The notes under the pieces were generated by a model, which was not told the DNA's origin, searched no databases, and was given only the letters and a program-made list of their open reading frames with translations. A DNA stretch of 64,000 bases from the NCBI RefSeq assembly GCF_023721935.1, contig NW_026057580.1, positions 28,809,683 to 28,873,682 of the forward strand, given 5' to 3'. The position numbers and the translations under genes are program-made. This DNA comes from Panthera uncia (taxonomy: Eukaryota > Chordata > Mammalia > Carnivora > Felidae). This document shows positions 12,593-25,237 of the stretch, one piece after another (positions within the stretch are counted from its first letter, which is position 1; every line of letters starts with the position of its first letter).

Positions 12593-14767
12593 GGGGGGGG
12601 GGGGAGGCAAGATGATGGAACAGGATGGAAGTTTTTTGTGTGTCTCACGTCCATGAAATACAGCCAGACAAACACTAAACCATCCTACACACCTAGAAAA
12701 CTGATTGGAGGATTAACACAACAATCTGCACAACCTGAACCACAGAATTCAGCAGGTATGTGACATGGAGAGGTGAATTTGGGGATCAAGAAGCCGCAGA
12801 AGGTAAGGAGCTGCTTTTGCGGGCAGAGGGAGGACTGAGACTGGGGAGGGGGCAAGAATACGGGAAAAGCACCCCTCCCCAAACCAGCTGGAGAGAAAGT
12901 GGAAAATTGGAAACCCTACAGACTCAGGGACTAAACTAAAAAGGGAGAAAGGAGAAAGGAGAGGGTTTAAATTCCATTAAGACTGTAAACAAGGGGAGTG
13001 CAAAGTCTGCAACTCCGCAGCTCCATACCTGGCAGTGCTCTGGTGGAAAGGGTGAATCCCCAGGAAGAGAATGGGGGCAGGGAGGTTCTTGGGCCGCACA
13101 GGGAAAAGTGGTTCCACTGCTGGAAGGACATTTGGTAGAGACTGTTGAAGCCACCTGGTCCCAGCAGACCCCAGAAAACGGCCACATTCTCTGGTGCTGG
13201 AACAAGGTCGTTAAGGGTGAAGTCTGGTGCCAGATGTGTGTGGTGATTTTCCATTATCTCTGAAACGCTGCTGCTACACTATCTTGTGAACTTTTTCTGG
13301 GGCGGGCTGGCACCTGGCCACAGTCTCGGGGCACCGGCAGCAGCAGGGTCCAGCAGGCGATCCTGTATGCAGCTGACATTCGGCCATTGCTCATTCGGCC
13401 ATTGCTTGGTGAGACCCTCCTGTAGAGGGGTGGAACAGGTCAAAGCTGCAGTCCTTTAGAAGGAAGGGGCCGGGTAAAATAGCTGCATCTGAGATAAAAC
13501 TCGGGAGAGAGGTACTGCCTGGGGCCTGGTCACGGAGAGTGAAAAAGTGGGGAGTGAATGAAAGCTGAAGACAGAGAACGGGTGCACGATTGCTGATCCG
13601 GGAGAACAGACTGGGTAGCTGGGTGGTGCCACATTCACTGCTCCTGCACGTGTGCATACACACCTACAAGCTCCTAAACAATCCACCCCTGTAAGCTAGC
13701 AGCGCCATCTAGTGAAGAGCGGAGCCATCACACTGAGACCCGCCCAACGGGGCCAATGTTGCTCTTCAAGAACACAAGTCTCACCACCAGCTTAGTTTAT
13801 TGACTATAAAGCGCTACACAGACTGACTTCTAGGGGAAAACGAAATAATTTCAGTCCTACTTCAAACTGTTAGCATGTTCATCTATTCAATTTTCTTTTT
13901 TTTTTTCTCTTTTACACTTCTTTTCTTTTGAATACAGAAAGAGACAACATTCCTTTTTATTTTCAATTTTTATTAAAAATATTTTTCTTTAATTTTTATT
14001 ACTATATTTTTTAATTTTGTGTAAATTTTTTCAAATTTTTTTTTACTTCCATTATTTGATTTTAGTCTACTTCCATGTATTCAGGTTTTCAAGTTTTCAA
14101 ACAATTTCCTTTTTTTCCTTTTCTCTTTTTCTTTTTCATTTTTTTCTTTTTCTTGAATTCAGAAAGAAAAAATACTTCACTTTTTATTTTAAATTTCTAT
14201 TAAAAATATTTTAATTTTTTACTATATTTTTTGCTTTTATTTAAATTTTTTCAAATTGTATTTTACTTCCATCATTTTATGAGTCTACTACAGTGTATTC
14301 ACTTTTCCAAATTTTCAAACGATTTCCTTTCTTTTTCTGTTTTTAATCTTTTTTCTCTTTTTACGTTCTTTTCTTTTTCTTGAATACAGAAAAAGAAAAA
14401 AATCATATTTATTTTTAATTTTTGTTAAAATATTTTGTTTTAATTCTTTCTACTATATTTTTTACTTTCGTGTATATTTTTTCAAATTCTATTTTACTCC
14501 TATCATCTCATTTTATACTACTTCAGTGTATTCATTTTTTTCAAATTCTCAAACAATTTCTTTGTTTTCTCCCCCTTCCCCCCCCCTTTTTTTCTCTAAT
14601 CTGTCAAACCACTTTCAACACCAAGACCAAAACACATGTAGGATCCAGCATCATTTACTCGATTTCTGTGTCTGTGTGTTTTTAATTTTTTAAATTTTAA
14701 TTTCTTTGATTTTAATTTTTTTTATTTTCAATTTTTCTACCTCATTAATTCCTTTTCTCCCTTCAAA
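12593..14767 (+). promoter_or_regulatory. L1 5' region (putative internal promoter)
   Basis: About 1.3 kb of GC-richer sequence with scattered CpGs is followed by about 0.9 kb of T-rich sequence before ORF1. By position this is the L1 5' untranslated region, which in active elements carries an internal RNA polymerase II promoter. A 15-bp phrase around cattcggccattgct is duplicated at 13378-13407. Promoter activity is inferred from family knowledge and is not shown by the sequence. Confidence 0.6.
13930..14567 (+). repeat. Three tandem copies of an about 225-bp T-rich unit inside the L1 5' region
   Basis: Landmarks recur in the same order. gaatacagaaa or gaattcagaaa occurs at 13930, 14154 and 14382. 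actatatttttt followed by a ttttttcaaatt phrase starts near 14001, 14221 and 14453. tcaaac(a/g)atttc occurs near 14097, 14315 and 14548. Spacings are about 220-232 bp. The copies have diverged, mostly in the lengths of their T runs. Confidence 0.85.
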
Positions 14768-15637
14768 ATGACAAAACAAAGGAATTCACCACAAAAGAAA
14801 GAGCATGAAGTATCGGCAGCCAGGGATTTAACCAATACAGACACAAGCAAGATGTCTGAACCAGAACTTAGAATCACGAAAATAAGAATACTAGCTGGAG
14901 TTGAAAATAGATTAGAATCCCTTTCTGCAGAGATAAAAGAAGTAAAAAATAGCCAGAATGAAAAAAAAATGCTATAACTGAGCTGCAATCACGGATAGAG
15001 GCAGTGGCAGCAAGGATGGATGAGGCAGAACAGAGAATCAGCGATATAGAGGATAGACTTCTAGAGAACAATGAAGCAGAAAAAAAAGAGGGAGATTAAG
15101 GCAAAAGAGCACAATTTAAGATTTAGAGAAATCAGTGACTCATTAAAAAGGAACCACATCAGAATCATAGGGGTCCCAGAAGAGGAAGAGAGAGAAATAG
15201 GGGTAGAAGGGTTATGTGAGCAAATCATAGCGGAAAACTTTCCTAACCTGCGGAAAGACACAGACATCAAAATCCAGGAAGCACAGAGGAGCCCCATTAG
15301 ATTCAACAAAAACCAACTATCAACAAGGCATATCATAGTCAAATTCACAAAATACTCAGGCAAGGAGAGAATCATGAAAGCAGCAAGGGAAAAAAAGTCC
15401 CTAACCTACAAGGGAAGACAGATCAGGTTTGCAGCAGACCTATCTGCAGAAACTTGGCAGACCAGAAAGGATACATTCAGTGTGCTGAATCAGAAAAATA
15501 TGCAGCCAAGAATTCTTTATCCAGCAAGGCTGTCATTCAAAATGGAAGGAGAGATAAAAAGTTTCCAAGACAAACAAAAATTAAAGTTTGTGACCACTAA
15601 ACCAGCCCTGCAAGAAATTTTAAGGGGGATTCTCTGA
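14768..15637 (+). pseudogene. L1 ORF1 (RNA-binding chaperone), frameshifted
   Basis: ORF1p normally forms coiled-coil trimers that coat L1 RNA. The 5' segment (from MTKQRNSPQKKEHE) and 3' segment (from 15071) lie in one frame. The stretch between them (about 14968-15080), encoding coiled-coil-like ELQSRIEAVAARMDEAEQRI, is in another frame. The two shifts fall at A8 runs near 14960 and 15079, so they compensate each other. The 3' part shows an RRM-like segment (HIRIIGVPEEEEREIGVEG) and the C-terminal domain (RFAADLSAETWQTRKD), ending at TGA 15637. The total span of about 290 codons is shorter than some mammalian ORF1 proteins. It is not expected to be functional as it stands. Confidence 0.9.
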
Positions 15638-15735
15638 GGGGAGAAAAGATGAAAAAAAAAAAAAAAGCAATAAAGATTAAAAAGGACCAGGTACCAGAGA
15701 ACATCACCAGAAACTGCAACTCTACAAGCATCATA

Positions 15736-18700
15736 ATGGCAATAAATTCAAATCTTTCAGTACTCACTCTAAACATCAATGGACTCAATGCTCCAATCAA
15801 AAGACATAGGGTAACAGAATGGGTAAGAAAACAAGATCCATCTATATGTAGTTTACAAGAGACCCACTTTAGACCTAAAGACACCTTCAGATTGAAAATA
15901 AGGGAATGGAGAACCATCTATCATGCAAATGGTCAACAAAAGAAAGCCGGAGTAGCCATACTTATATCAGACAATCTAGACTCTAAAATAAAGACTGTAT
16001 CAAGAGATGCAGAAGGGCCTTATATCATAATCAAGGGGTCTATCCACCAAGAAGACCTAACAATTGTAAACATTTATGTGCCAAATGTGGGAGAACACAA
16101 ATATATAAATCAATCACAAACATAAAGAAACTCATCTATACTAATATCATAATAGTAGGAGACTTCAACACCCGACTCACAGCAAAGGACAGATCATCTA
16201 ATCAAAAAATCAACAGGGCAAAAATGGCTTTGAATGACACTCTGGGCCAGATGAACTTAACAGATATATGCAGAACATTTCATCCTAAAGCAGCAGAATA
16301 TACATTCTTCTCCAGTGCACATGGAACGTTCTCCAGAATAGACCACATACTAGGACACAAATCAGCCCTAAGTAAGTACAAAAAGATTCAGATCATACTG
16401 TGCACATTTTCAGACCACAATGCTATGAAACTTAAAATCAACCACAAGAAAAAATTTGGAAAGGTAACAAATACTTGGTGACTGAAGAACATCCTACTAA
16501 AGAATGAATGGGCTAACCAAGAAGTTAAAGAGAAATAATAAAGTATATAGAAGTCAATGAAAATGATAATACCACAAACCAAAACCTCTGGCACACAGCA
16601 AAGGTGGTCATAAGAGAAAAGTATATAGCAATGCAGGCCTTCCTATAGAAGGAAGAAAGATCTCAGATACACAACCTAACCTTACGTCTTAAGGAGCTGG
16701 AAAAAGAACAGCAAATAATACCCAAAACCAGCAGAAGACAGGAAATAATAAAGATGAGAGCAGAAATTAATGCTATCAAAACCAAAAAAAACCAGCAGAA
16801 CAGATCAATGAAACCAGAAGCTGGTTCTTTGAAAGAATTAACAAAATTGATAAACCACTAGCCAGTTTGATCAAAAAGAAAAAGGAAAGGACCCAAATAA
16901 GTAAAATCAAGAATGAAAGAGGAGAGATCACAACCAACACAGCAGAAATACAAACAATAATAAGAGAATATTATGAGAAATTATATGCCAATAAAATGGG
17001 CAATCTGGAAGAAATGGAAAAATTCCTAGAAATATATACACTACCAAAACTGAAACAGGAAGAAATAGAAAATTTGAACAGACCCATAACCAGTAAAGAA
17101 ATCGATATAGTAATCAAAAATCTGCCAAAAAACAAGAGTCCAGGGCCAGATGGCTTTCCAGGGAATTCTACCAAACATTTAAGGAAGAGTTAACACCTAT
17201 TCTCTTGAAGCTGTTCCAAAAAATAGAAGTGGAAGGAAAACTTCCAAACTCTTTCTATGAAGCCAGCATTACCTTGATTCCAAAACCAGACAGAGACCCC
17301 ACTAAAAAGGAGAATGATAGACCAATTTTCCCTGATGAACATGGATGCAAAAATACTCAACAAGATACCAGACAACCAGCTCCAACAATAGATTAAAAAA
17401 ATTATTCACCACAACCAAGTAAGGTTTATACCTGGGATGCAGGGCTGGTTAAATATCTGCAAAACAATTAACGTGATTCATCACGTCAATAAAAGAAAGG
17501 ACAAGAACCACATGATCCTCTCAATAGATGCAGAGAAAGCATTTGACAAAATATAGTAACCTTTCTTGATAAAAACCCTCAAGAAAGTAGGGATAGAAGG
17601 AGCATACCTTGAGATCATAAAACCCATGTATGAAAGACCCACTGCTAATAAAAACTGAGAGATTTCCCCCTAAGGTCAGGAACAAGACAGGGATGTCCAC
17701 TCTCGCCACTGTTATTCAACATAGTATTGGAAGTGTTAGCCTCTGCAATCAGACAACACAAAGAAATAAAAGGCATCCAAATCGGCCAGGAGGAGGTCAA
17801 ACTTTCACTCTTCGCAGATGACCTGATACTCTATATGGAAAACCCAAAAGATTCCAGCAAAAAACTGCTAGAACTGATTCATGAATTCAGCAAAGTTGCA
17901 GGATATAAAATCAACACACAGAAATCGGTTGCATTCCTATACACCAACAATGAAGCAACAGAAAGAGAAATCAAGGAATCAATCCCATTCACAGTTGCAT
18001 AAAAAAACATAAAATATCTAGGAATAAATCTAACCAAAGGGGTGAAAAATCTATACACTGAAAACTATAGAAAGCTTATGAAAGAAATTGAAGAAGACAC
18101 AAAAAATTGGAAAAAGATTCCATGCTCCTGGATAGGAAGAACAAATATTGTTAAAATGTCTATACTACCCAGGGCAATCTACATATTCAATGCAATTCCG
18201 ATCAAAATAACACCAGCATTCTTCACAGCGCTAGAATAAATAATCCTAAAATTTGTATGGAACCAGAAAAGACCCCGAATAGCCAAAGCAATCTTGAAAA
18301 AGAAAACCAAAGCAGGAGGCATCACAATCCCAGACTTCAAGCTATACCGCAAAGCTGTAATCATCAAGACAGTATGGTACTGGCACAAGAGGAGACACTC
18401 AGATCAATGGAACAGAATAGAGAACCCCGAAATGGACCCACAAACGTATGGCCAACTAATCTTTGACAAAGCAGAAAAGAATATCCAGTGGAATAAAAAC
18501 AGTCTCTTTAGCAAATGGTGCTGGGAACGCTGGACAGCGACATGCAGAAGAATGAACCTGGACCATTTTCTTACACCATACACAAAAATAAACTCAAAAC
18601 GGATGAAAGACCTAAATGTAAGACAGGAATCCATCAAAATCCTCCAGGAGAAAGCAGGCAAAAACCTCTTTGATCTTGGCCGCAGCAACTTCTTACTCAA

Positions 18701-19527
18701 CATGTCTCCGGAAGTAAGGGAAACAAAAGCAAAAATGAACTACTGGGCCCGCATCAAAATAAAAAGCTTCTGCACAGCCAAGGAAACAATCAGCAAAACT
18801 AAAAGGCAACTGACAGAATGGGAGAAGATATCTGCAAACCACATACCAGATAAAGGGTTAGTATCCAACATCTATAAAGAAGTTATCAAACTCAACACCC
18901 AAAAAGCAAATACTCCAGTGAAGAAATGGGCAAAAGACATGAATAGACACTTCTGCAAGGAAGACATCCAGATGGCCAACTGACACTTGAAAAAATGCTC
19001 ATCACTCATCATCAGGGAAGTATAAATCAAAACCACGATGAGATACTATCTCACACCTATCAGAATGGCTAACATTAACAACTCAGGCAAGAACAGATGT
19101 TGGCGAGGATGTGGAGAAAGACCTCTTTTGCATTGTTGGTGGGAATGCAAGCTGGTGCAGCCACTCTGGAAAACAGTATGGAGGTTCCTCAAAAAACTAA
19201 AAATAGAACTACCCTACGACCCAGCAATTGCACTACTAGGTATTTATCTAAGGGATACAGGTGTGCTGTTTCGAAGGTACACATGCACCCCAATGTTTAT
19301 AGCAGCACTATCAACAATAGCCAAAGTATGGAAAAGCCCAAATGTCCATCGATCGATGAATGGATAAAGAAGATGTGGTATATATATATACAATGGAGCA
19401 TTACTTGGCAATCAAAAAGAATGAAATCTTGCCATTTGCAACTACATGGATAGAACTGGAGGGTATTATGCTAAGTAAAATTAGTCAATCAGAGAAAGAC
19501 AAAAATCATATGACTTCACTCATATGA
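15736..19527 (+). pseudogene. L1 ORF2 (endonuclease and reverse transcriptase), multiply broken
   Basis: The start is taken at the ATG of MAINSNLSVLTLNINGLNAP, the usual ORF2 opening. The apurinic-type endonuclease region spans about 15736-16480, with SLQETHF, DNLDSKIK and SDHNAM recognisable. The reverse-transcriptase region includes KNKSPGPDGFP near 17130, the FADD catalytic box at 17811-17822, and a cysteine-rich tail with HCWWECK near 19130. The ORF ends at TGA 19525-19527. The span of about 1264 codons is close to full length. It is interrupted repeatedly by frameshifts and in-frame stops (first break near 16125). The FADD residues survive although the frame does not. Confidence 0.95.
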
Positions 19528-19805
19528 GGACTTTAAGAGACAAAACAGATGAACATAGGGAAGGGAAACAAAAATAATATAAAACAGGGAGCAGGACAAA
19601 ACAGAAGAAACTCATAAATATGGAGAAAAAACTGAGGGTTACTGGAGGGGTTGTAGGAGAGGGGATGGGCTATATGGGTAAGGAGCACTAAGGAATCTAC
19701 TCCTGAAATCATTGTTGCCCTATATGCTAACTAACCTGGATGTAAATTTAAAAACATAAAAAATAAAATTAAAAAAAAGACTTAATTTTGTTAATATTAG
19801 TAATT

Positions 19806-19991
19806 TCATGTTTATTTATTTTAAGAGAGACAGAGACAGTGCAAGCGGGGGATGGGCAGAAAGAGAAGGAGACAGAGAATCCCAAGCATAGGGAGCCCAT
19901 ATGGGGCTTGAACTCATGAAACCACGAGATCATGACCTGAGCCAAAACCAAGAGTAAGATGCTTAAACAGACTAAGCCAGTCAGGTGCCCC
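19806..19991 (-). mobile_element. CAN-SINE just downstream of the L1
   Basis: Head at 19991, slightly decayed (ggcacctgactggctta in reverse). The middle ctgacagct region is shortened. Lies 18 bp after the L1 right target duplication. Confidence 0.9.
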
Positions 19992-20243
19992 TTAAATATT
20001 AAAAATTTAAAAGTAGATATTTCATCATTTATAGTTGATGATAGATGTCTTAGAAAATACTAAAGATCTACTCTACAACTAATGCAAAAATTTTCTAATT
20101 ATTTATTGAGTTGTTTATACTTAATAAATTAGCAACTTTTCAGTAAAATCTTCTATACAATTATTAGTAATTATATTTTTGTATTTAATTTACACAGAAT
20201 CCTTATTTTTCAGCTTTTTAGTAACAAGGTCTAAATCTATTTG

Positions 20244-20445
20244 GGGAGGTGCCTGGGTGGCTAGTTGGTTATGAACCATGTGTATGATCATGGTTCATGG
20301 TTCATGAGACGTAGCCCTGCATTGGGCTCTGCACTGACAGCCGGAATCTGCCTGGGATTCTGTCTCACCCCCTCTCTCTGTCCTTCCCCTGCTCACACTT
20401 TCTTTCTCTTTCTCAAAATAAATAAAGAAATAAGTAAATTCAAAT
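20244..20445 (+). mobile_element. CAN-SINE with perfect 13-bp target duplication
   Basis: aaatctatttggg occurs at 20233-20245 and 20446-20458. The head has lost bases after ctagttggtta and carries a local catggttcatggttcatg duplication. Confidence 0.93.
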
Positions 20446-20519
20446 AAATCTATTTGGGAAATTAAGAAAACAATCCTTATGTTGTTTGCCTGTGCCAGAG
20501 AAATGGATGTCAAGCATAA

Positions 20520-23500
20520 ATCTATTAAATAAATAGATATCTTGTATTAAATGGTTCTTATTTTATTACATTATGAACTTATGTCAGTTTTATTTTTCCT
20601 TCACATTGATATTCTGGATCCTTAATAAGATAAACTGTTCATTTTATACTTTATCTTTTCATTCACTTACAGAGGACAACTGAATAGGAATTAGCTTTGA
20701 AAGAGGTCACCCATGGGCAAAATGTCAACAGGATTGTTATGCTGCCTAAACAGAATAATATATAATATGAAGTAAGAGTGACTTAATTAACTGAATCTGT
20801 CTCAGTAGAGTGCACTTTTTCTTTAGTGAAGACATAAAAAAGATAGATAACTGCATTATGTCAATTAATCTACTCATATTTCAGTGTAAATATAAGAAAT
20901 TAAGAAGTATATGTGCAATTTGTGTCAAGATAAACAGATAATAAATATATACACACTCATTTGAATCCACACCAACATCGTCATCAAAAAACTGAAAAAA
21001 AGTACTTAGATGTTTTTACTCACAAAATATGACCCTCCCAACATAAAATGGATATGGTTAAAAAAAAATTGTTGTCCACAAAATTTTAAATCATTACTTA
21101 GAAGATATTCTGATGCTATTATAAAGCCCCTTTAAGGACCCCTTCACTTTTTCATTCCCCTGAACTGGTTAGTACATGTTGATGAGGTTACTATAAAAGT
21201 CACATGCTGTTTTTTCAAAAAGTAAAGGATATTTTCTATATTTTTTTTTCTAAATTTTTGACCCAGTTTGGGGTAATTTCTCACTGTTTGGGCCTTAGTG
21301 GAAGAATAGCCTATAGCCTAGTCTTTAAATGGAGAGTTCAGGAAACCATGAAACTGAAGAAGATCAGCCCTTGGGACAAGCTTTCACTATTTTGTAGTGT
21401 TTAGATACCAGCGTATTTTACACCTGGTAGAGGGCCTCGGTAATTAGTAAACTGAGCAAGCAGAAAGGTAGAGTACCGTCTAAAGCATGTAGAGACTACC
21501 AGCTCCAGGAATTCCTTCTATCTTACAATCTGGCCTGGGCATACTAAATATCCTGATTCTTCAAAAGAAGATGAACATTCTTATTTTTACAAAACATTTT
21601 TTCTGATATTAAATTTTGGAGGATAATTCAAAGATAAACCATTACAGATCAACTAATGGGTGCCAAACCAAAGATGTGCAAGGCCAGAAATAAATCACCC
21701 CTGTTTTACTCTTCCAATCTTGAAGAAGGAGAAATGACCCCATTCTGAACTGATTATCCTACTGGATGACTTGTCTTCTAAAGGAGGGGATAAGTTATTA
21801 AACAACTGAAACTAAAAAGTATGTGACAATAATTTCCACAACAATGTCCTAAAACAGGATGTACTGGTTACAGTTCTTTTGGTAGTAAGATTTGAAATGA
21901 CTTAAAAAAAGTTGTCTTTTCCCCTCCCTTTCTAAACTGTCTACAAAAGAACATGCAGTAATTTTGCAATTAATTAATAAATGTTTTTAAAGAGGTATTC
22001 ACAGAATTAAACAAAAATAGCTTAGTACTTTGTGTAGTAATCAATCTTGGTATACAAGAAAAGCAAGACAATGGAATTATTTGAAAACAAAAAATAATTA
22101 GCTAGCTATAGGTAATCAGAGAAGACATGATTTTAACTTAGAAAAGAATATTCACTCATAAACTTATTTACAGTGGATTTATAAGATGTTTGATACAGGA
22201 AAGAAATCCATACTACCTCTGTAGCTTACAGTACAGCCCAAGGTCTATTTTCCTGGTGGATTTCTGATGCAATCCAGGTTTTATTCTCATTCATCCTCCT
22301 CACTACTCCTATTACACCAAAACCAGTTTCTTCTAGCAGAAATAAACGTTTCTTTCCTAGCTTCTGGAAATTTTAGGTTTTGGCCTTTAACAAAGCAATA
22401 ATAAATTGTTTTAAAAATTCATGGGATCTATAATTCTTGCTGAAGATCAGAAACTGAATATATATGGGTCCTCTCTTGCCATCACATTCATTAATTTCAT
22501 GGTGTAGTCTTTTACATATAGGTGCAAGAATAATCTCGTTTTATGGATAAGCAGATGTAGGAAAGGCCTTATATAAATTAGTTCAATAGGTGGCAACTGA
22601 ACTGATGCAATCAAAGGTCATCTGAGAACAAAAGCCAATGGCCACTAAAGACAACTGTTGTCAAAAAATCACCAAAAACCTATGAAAAGATCTTAACCTA
22701 TATGAATGTTATGACTTTGCTTAGGGCCAGAATTTGTCCTCTTTGATCTGTCTGTTAATTGTGTGAACAATAAGAAGTAACAAATTATTTTGGGATCTCA
22801 CTAATTAAGCCTATCATTAAACACCTCAGGGACTGGTTGAATTTGTTTGATTAAATTGCTAGTACACAGGATGGGAGAGATACTTACTGCCTTCTTGTCC
22901 TTTGTTATGCTCTACTCCCCTCCACAATCTAAGTGGTTCTAGAAGAATTTTATCTTCTCTACCTAAATTGAATCACTCTCCTTATCTAAGCAAGATAAAA
23001 AAAAATAAACTCCTTTTTTTTGTAAGGACAGGAACTTCACAGTAGGCATATATGATGACTGATACATAAATTACGTCAAAATAAGATCCGATTGTATTAG
23101 CAGTGTTAGATAAATTATGGGGCACCCAATCGATTTGAATTTCAGATAAAAATTCATTGTTCTTTTTGTGTAAGTATGTCCCATGCAATATTCAAACATA
23201 TGTATCTTTATTTGCTGGATCTGGCAATCTTAGACTAAATGTATATTTCAGACCAGGTGTAGAACAAGTATTTTTTAAAGTAGGTTGAGAGAATTTAGAT
23301 AAAAACTAAGTGTGGAAGTTTGTCCTAAATCGCTGGACATATTCTTGTCCTGCCCCAAATATCCAGCAGCTTATTTTCAGTTTTTCCTATTTATTACACT
23401 TTCCAGAAACTAGCCTGTTTTATGTCACAGCTCTTCATATTCATATCGCCTCCATTTTTACTAAGGCAAAGTTTTGATCTGTCATTATTTCATGAGAGAT

Positions 23501-24790
23501 TCTCTACATATCATATAGTTTTTTGTAATCTATTATATTTTTCAAGATTTAGGCAAGTAAAGAGTCTTGCCACCCACAATGGAATTAAGGTATATTTGAA
23601 TTTCTATTATAAGTTAATAACTTGATTAAAACAGTATCTTTATATCTTTATAATGTTTCTCTATAAACAAGAAAAAGTTTATAAGTGGTTCTAGGCAAAG
23701 TAAGATAATCTCATTCCATTCTTTATGCTTCACCTACTTTTCTTCTAAAACTCTCCATATCATATAGGAAAAGAGTATACATTTTTATACAATGCATAAT
23801 ATTTTCTGAATCACATCAATTTATTATATATACATATATTAATCATTCACAGAAAGGATAACGGAAATGCAATATAAAATAAATGTAATTTATTAAAAAA
23901 TCTTAACCTGACTCTGCCTTGAACTACAGGAAGATCTTTTAAAATGTGTGTTGTAAGGATACATATATGTGTGTACATATACACATATTTTTTTTAATTT
24001 ACTAATACTTGATGGTGATTCCTTCAATGTTTTACAGACATACAAGATAAATCATAATGACATTAGCTATTGTTTGGTTTTAAATCTAAATTTTCACGAG
24101 TTGGGATATTTATTCATTCAATGGTCTCCACTTAGAAACCATCAGAGCCAAATTACACTTGGACAATATGTAATAAATTGAAAAAGTTTTGCACATTGCA
24201 TTCCTTTGGAATTGTGTAGTATCAATTTTAAATTTTGCTTTGGGTTTAGTTAAAATTCTTATAATTTAAAGTATGCCTAGTTTGTCTCAAAATACCAAAA
24301 CATATTAAAAAATCAGAGCAAAGTTTGATTGTATTGTGGATATATTTATTCCAATCCAACACACAAGATCAAAGAAAAACCTGGGTGGACAAATGACAGA
24401 AATCCATTGATAAAACTAGTTGGATTGACAAATTTTAGGAGAAGATTGTTCTGCTCCCCTTTTCTACTAGAACACAAGAGCAAACTTCCTGATGGCTTAA
24501 GTGCAGTAATTGGTACCATTTGGGAAAAATGAGAAGTGGCTCATATTCTTAGAAAAAGGTTTCAAAAGCTTTGAATTTTTTTTGATGTTTGATTATCAGT
24601 ATAACACTTTTTAATAATGTAAAAGAAGGTGGGGGGGCTTACTTTTATGATTTTTTTGTTGTTTTAATTAAAATAGAAATTTGGGGTAAATTTTTAGCTT
24701 ATTAAAATATACTTATAACTGGATTAAACCACAATATCTAAAAAGAACCTTTTCCTAGTATAAAGACTGGTTCATTCTTACATACATTTA
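20520..24790. other. Intron sequence with no recognised element
   Basis: AT-rich, without SINE heads, long open frames or recognised repeat phrases. Short T and A runs only. Confidence 0.5.
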
Positions 24791-24807
24791 TTTAATGAGA
24801 TATCTCA

Positions 24808-25020
24808 GGGGCACCTTGGTGGCTCAGTCGATTAAGTGTCCAACTTTGACTTGGGTTGTGATCTCATGGTTCGTGAATTTGAGCCCTGCATCAGGTTCTC
24901 TGCTATCAGTGTGGAGCCTGCTTCGGGTACTCTGTCTCCCTCACTCTCTGCCCCTGCCCCACTTGGGTGCTCTCTCTCGCAAGCTCTCTCTCACTCTCTC
25001 TCCCAAAAATAAACATTAAA
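24808..25020 (+). mobile_element. CAN-SINE, first of a tandem pair
   Basis: Head at 24808, short tail aaaaataaacattaaa at 25020, immediately followed by a second SINE in the same direction. Target sequence aatgagatatctca precedes it (24794-24807). Confidence 0.93.
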
Positions 25021-25237
25021 GGGGCACCTAGGTGGCTCAGTCAGTGAAGTGTCTGACTGGCTCAGGTCTGATCTCGCAGTTCATGGGTTCCGAGCCCCAC
25101 ATCAGGCTCTATGCTGACAGCTCAGAACCTGGAGCCTGCTTTGGAATCTGTGTCTCCCTCTCTGCCCTCCCCCGCTCATGCTCTGTCTCTCTCTCAAAAA
25201 TAAACATTAAAAAAATAAATAAATAAACATTAAAAAA
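25021..25237 (+). mobile_element. CAN-SINE, second of a tandem pair
   Basis: Begins exactly where the first ends. After its A-rich tail comes aataagatatctca (25238-25251), matching the target copy before the first SINE. Confidence 0.93.

Larger units (their letters stand above)
12593..19773 (+). mobile_element. Near full-length carnivore L1 (LINE-1), antisense to EYS, with target-site duplications
   Basis: This is an autonomous non-LTR retrotransposon of about 7.2 kb. Order: a G12 run and GC-richer 5' region (12593-13850), an AT-rich tandemly repeated block, ORF1, ORF2, a short 3' region and an A-rich tail. The same 14-bp sequence, aaaaagacttaatt, lies immediately before (12579-12592) and after (19774-19787). 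Together with the TT/AAAA-type target, this marks a single target-primed insertion of a nearly complete element. Both ORFs carry frameshifts and stops, so it is not autonomous now. The perfect duplications suggest a moderate age. A CAN-SINE sits directly downstream at 19806. Confidence 0.95.

Noticed and set aside
12685..13686. Several proline/serine-rich minus-strand open frames
   Set aside because: They lie antisense in the GC-richer L1 5' region and overlap each other. No conserved domain.
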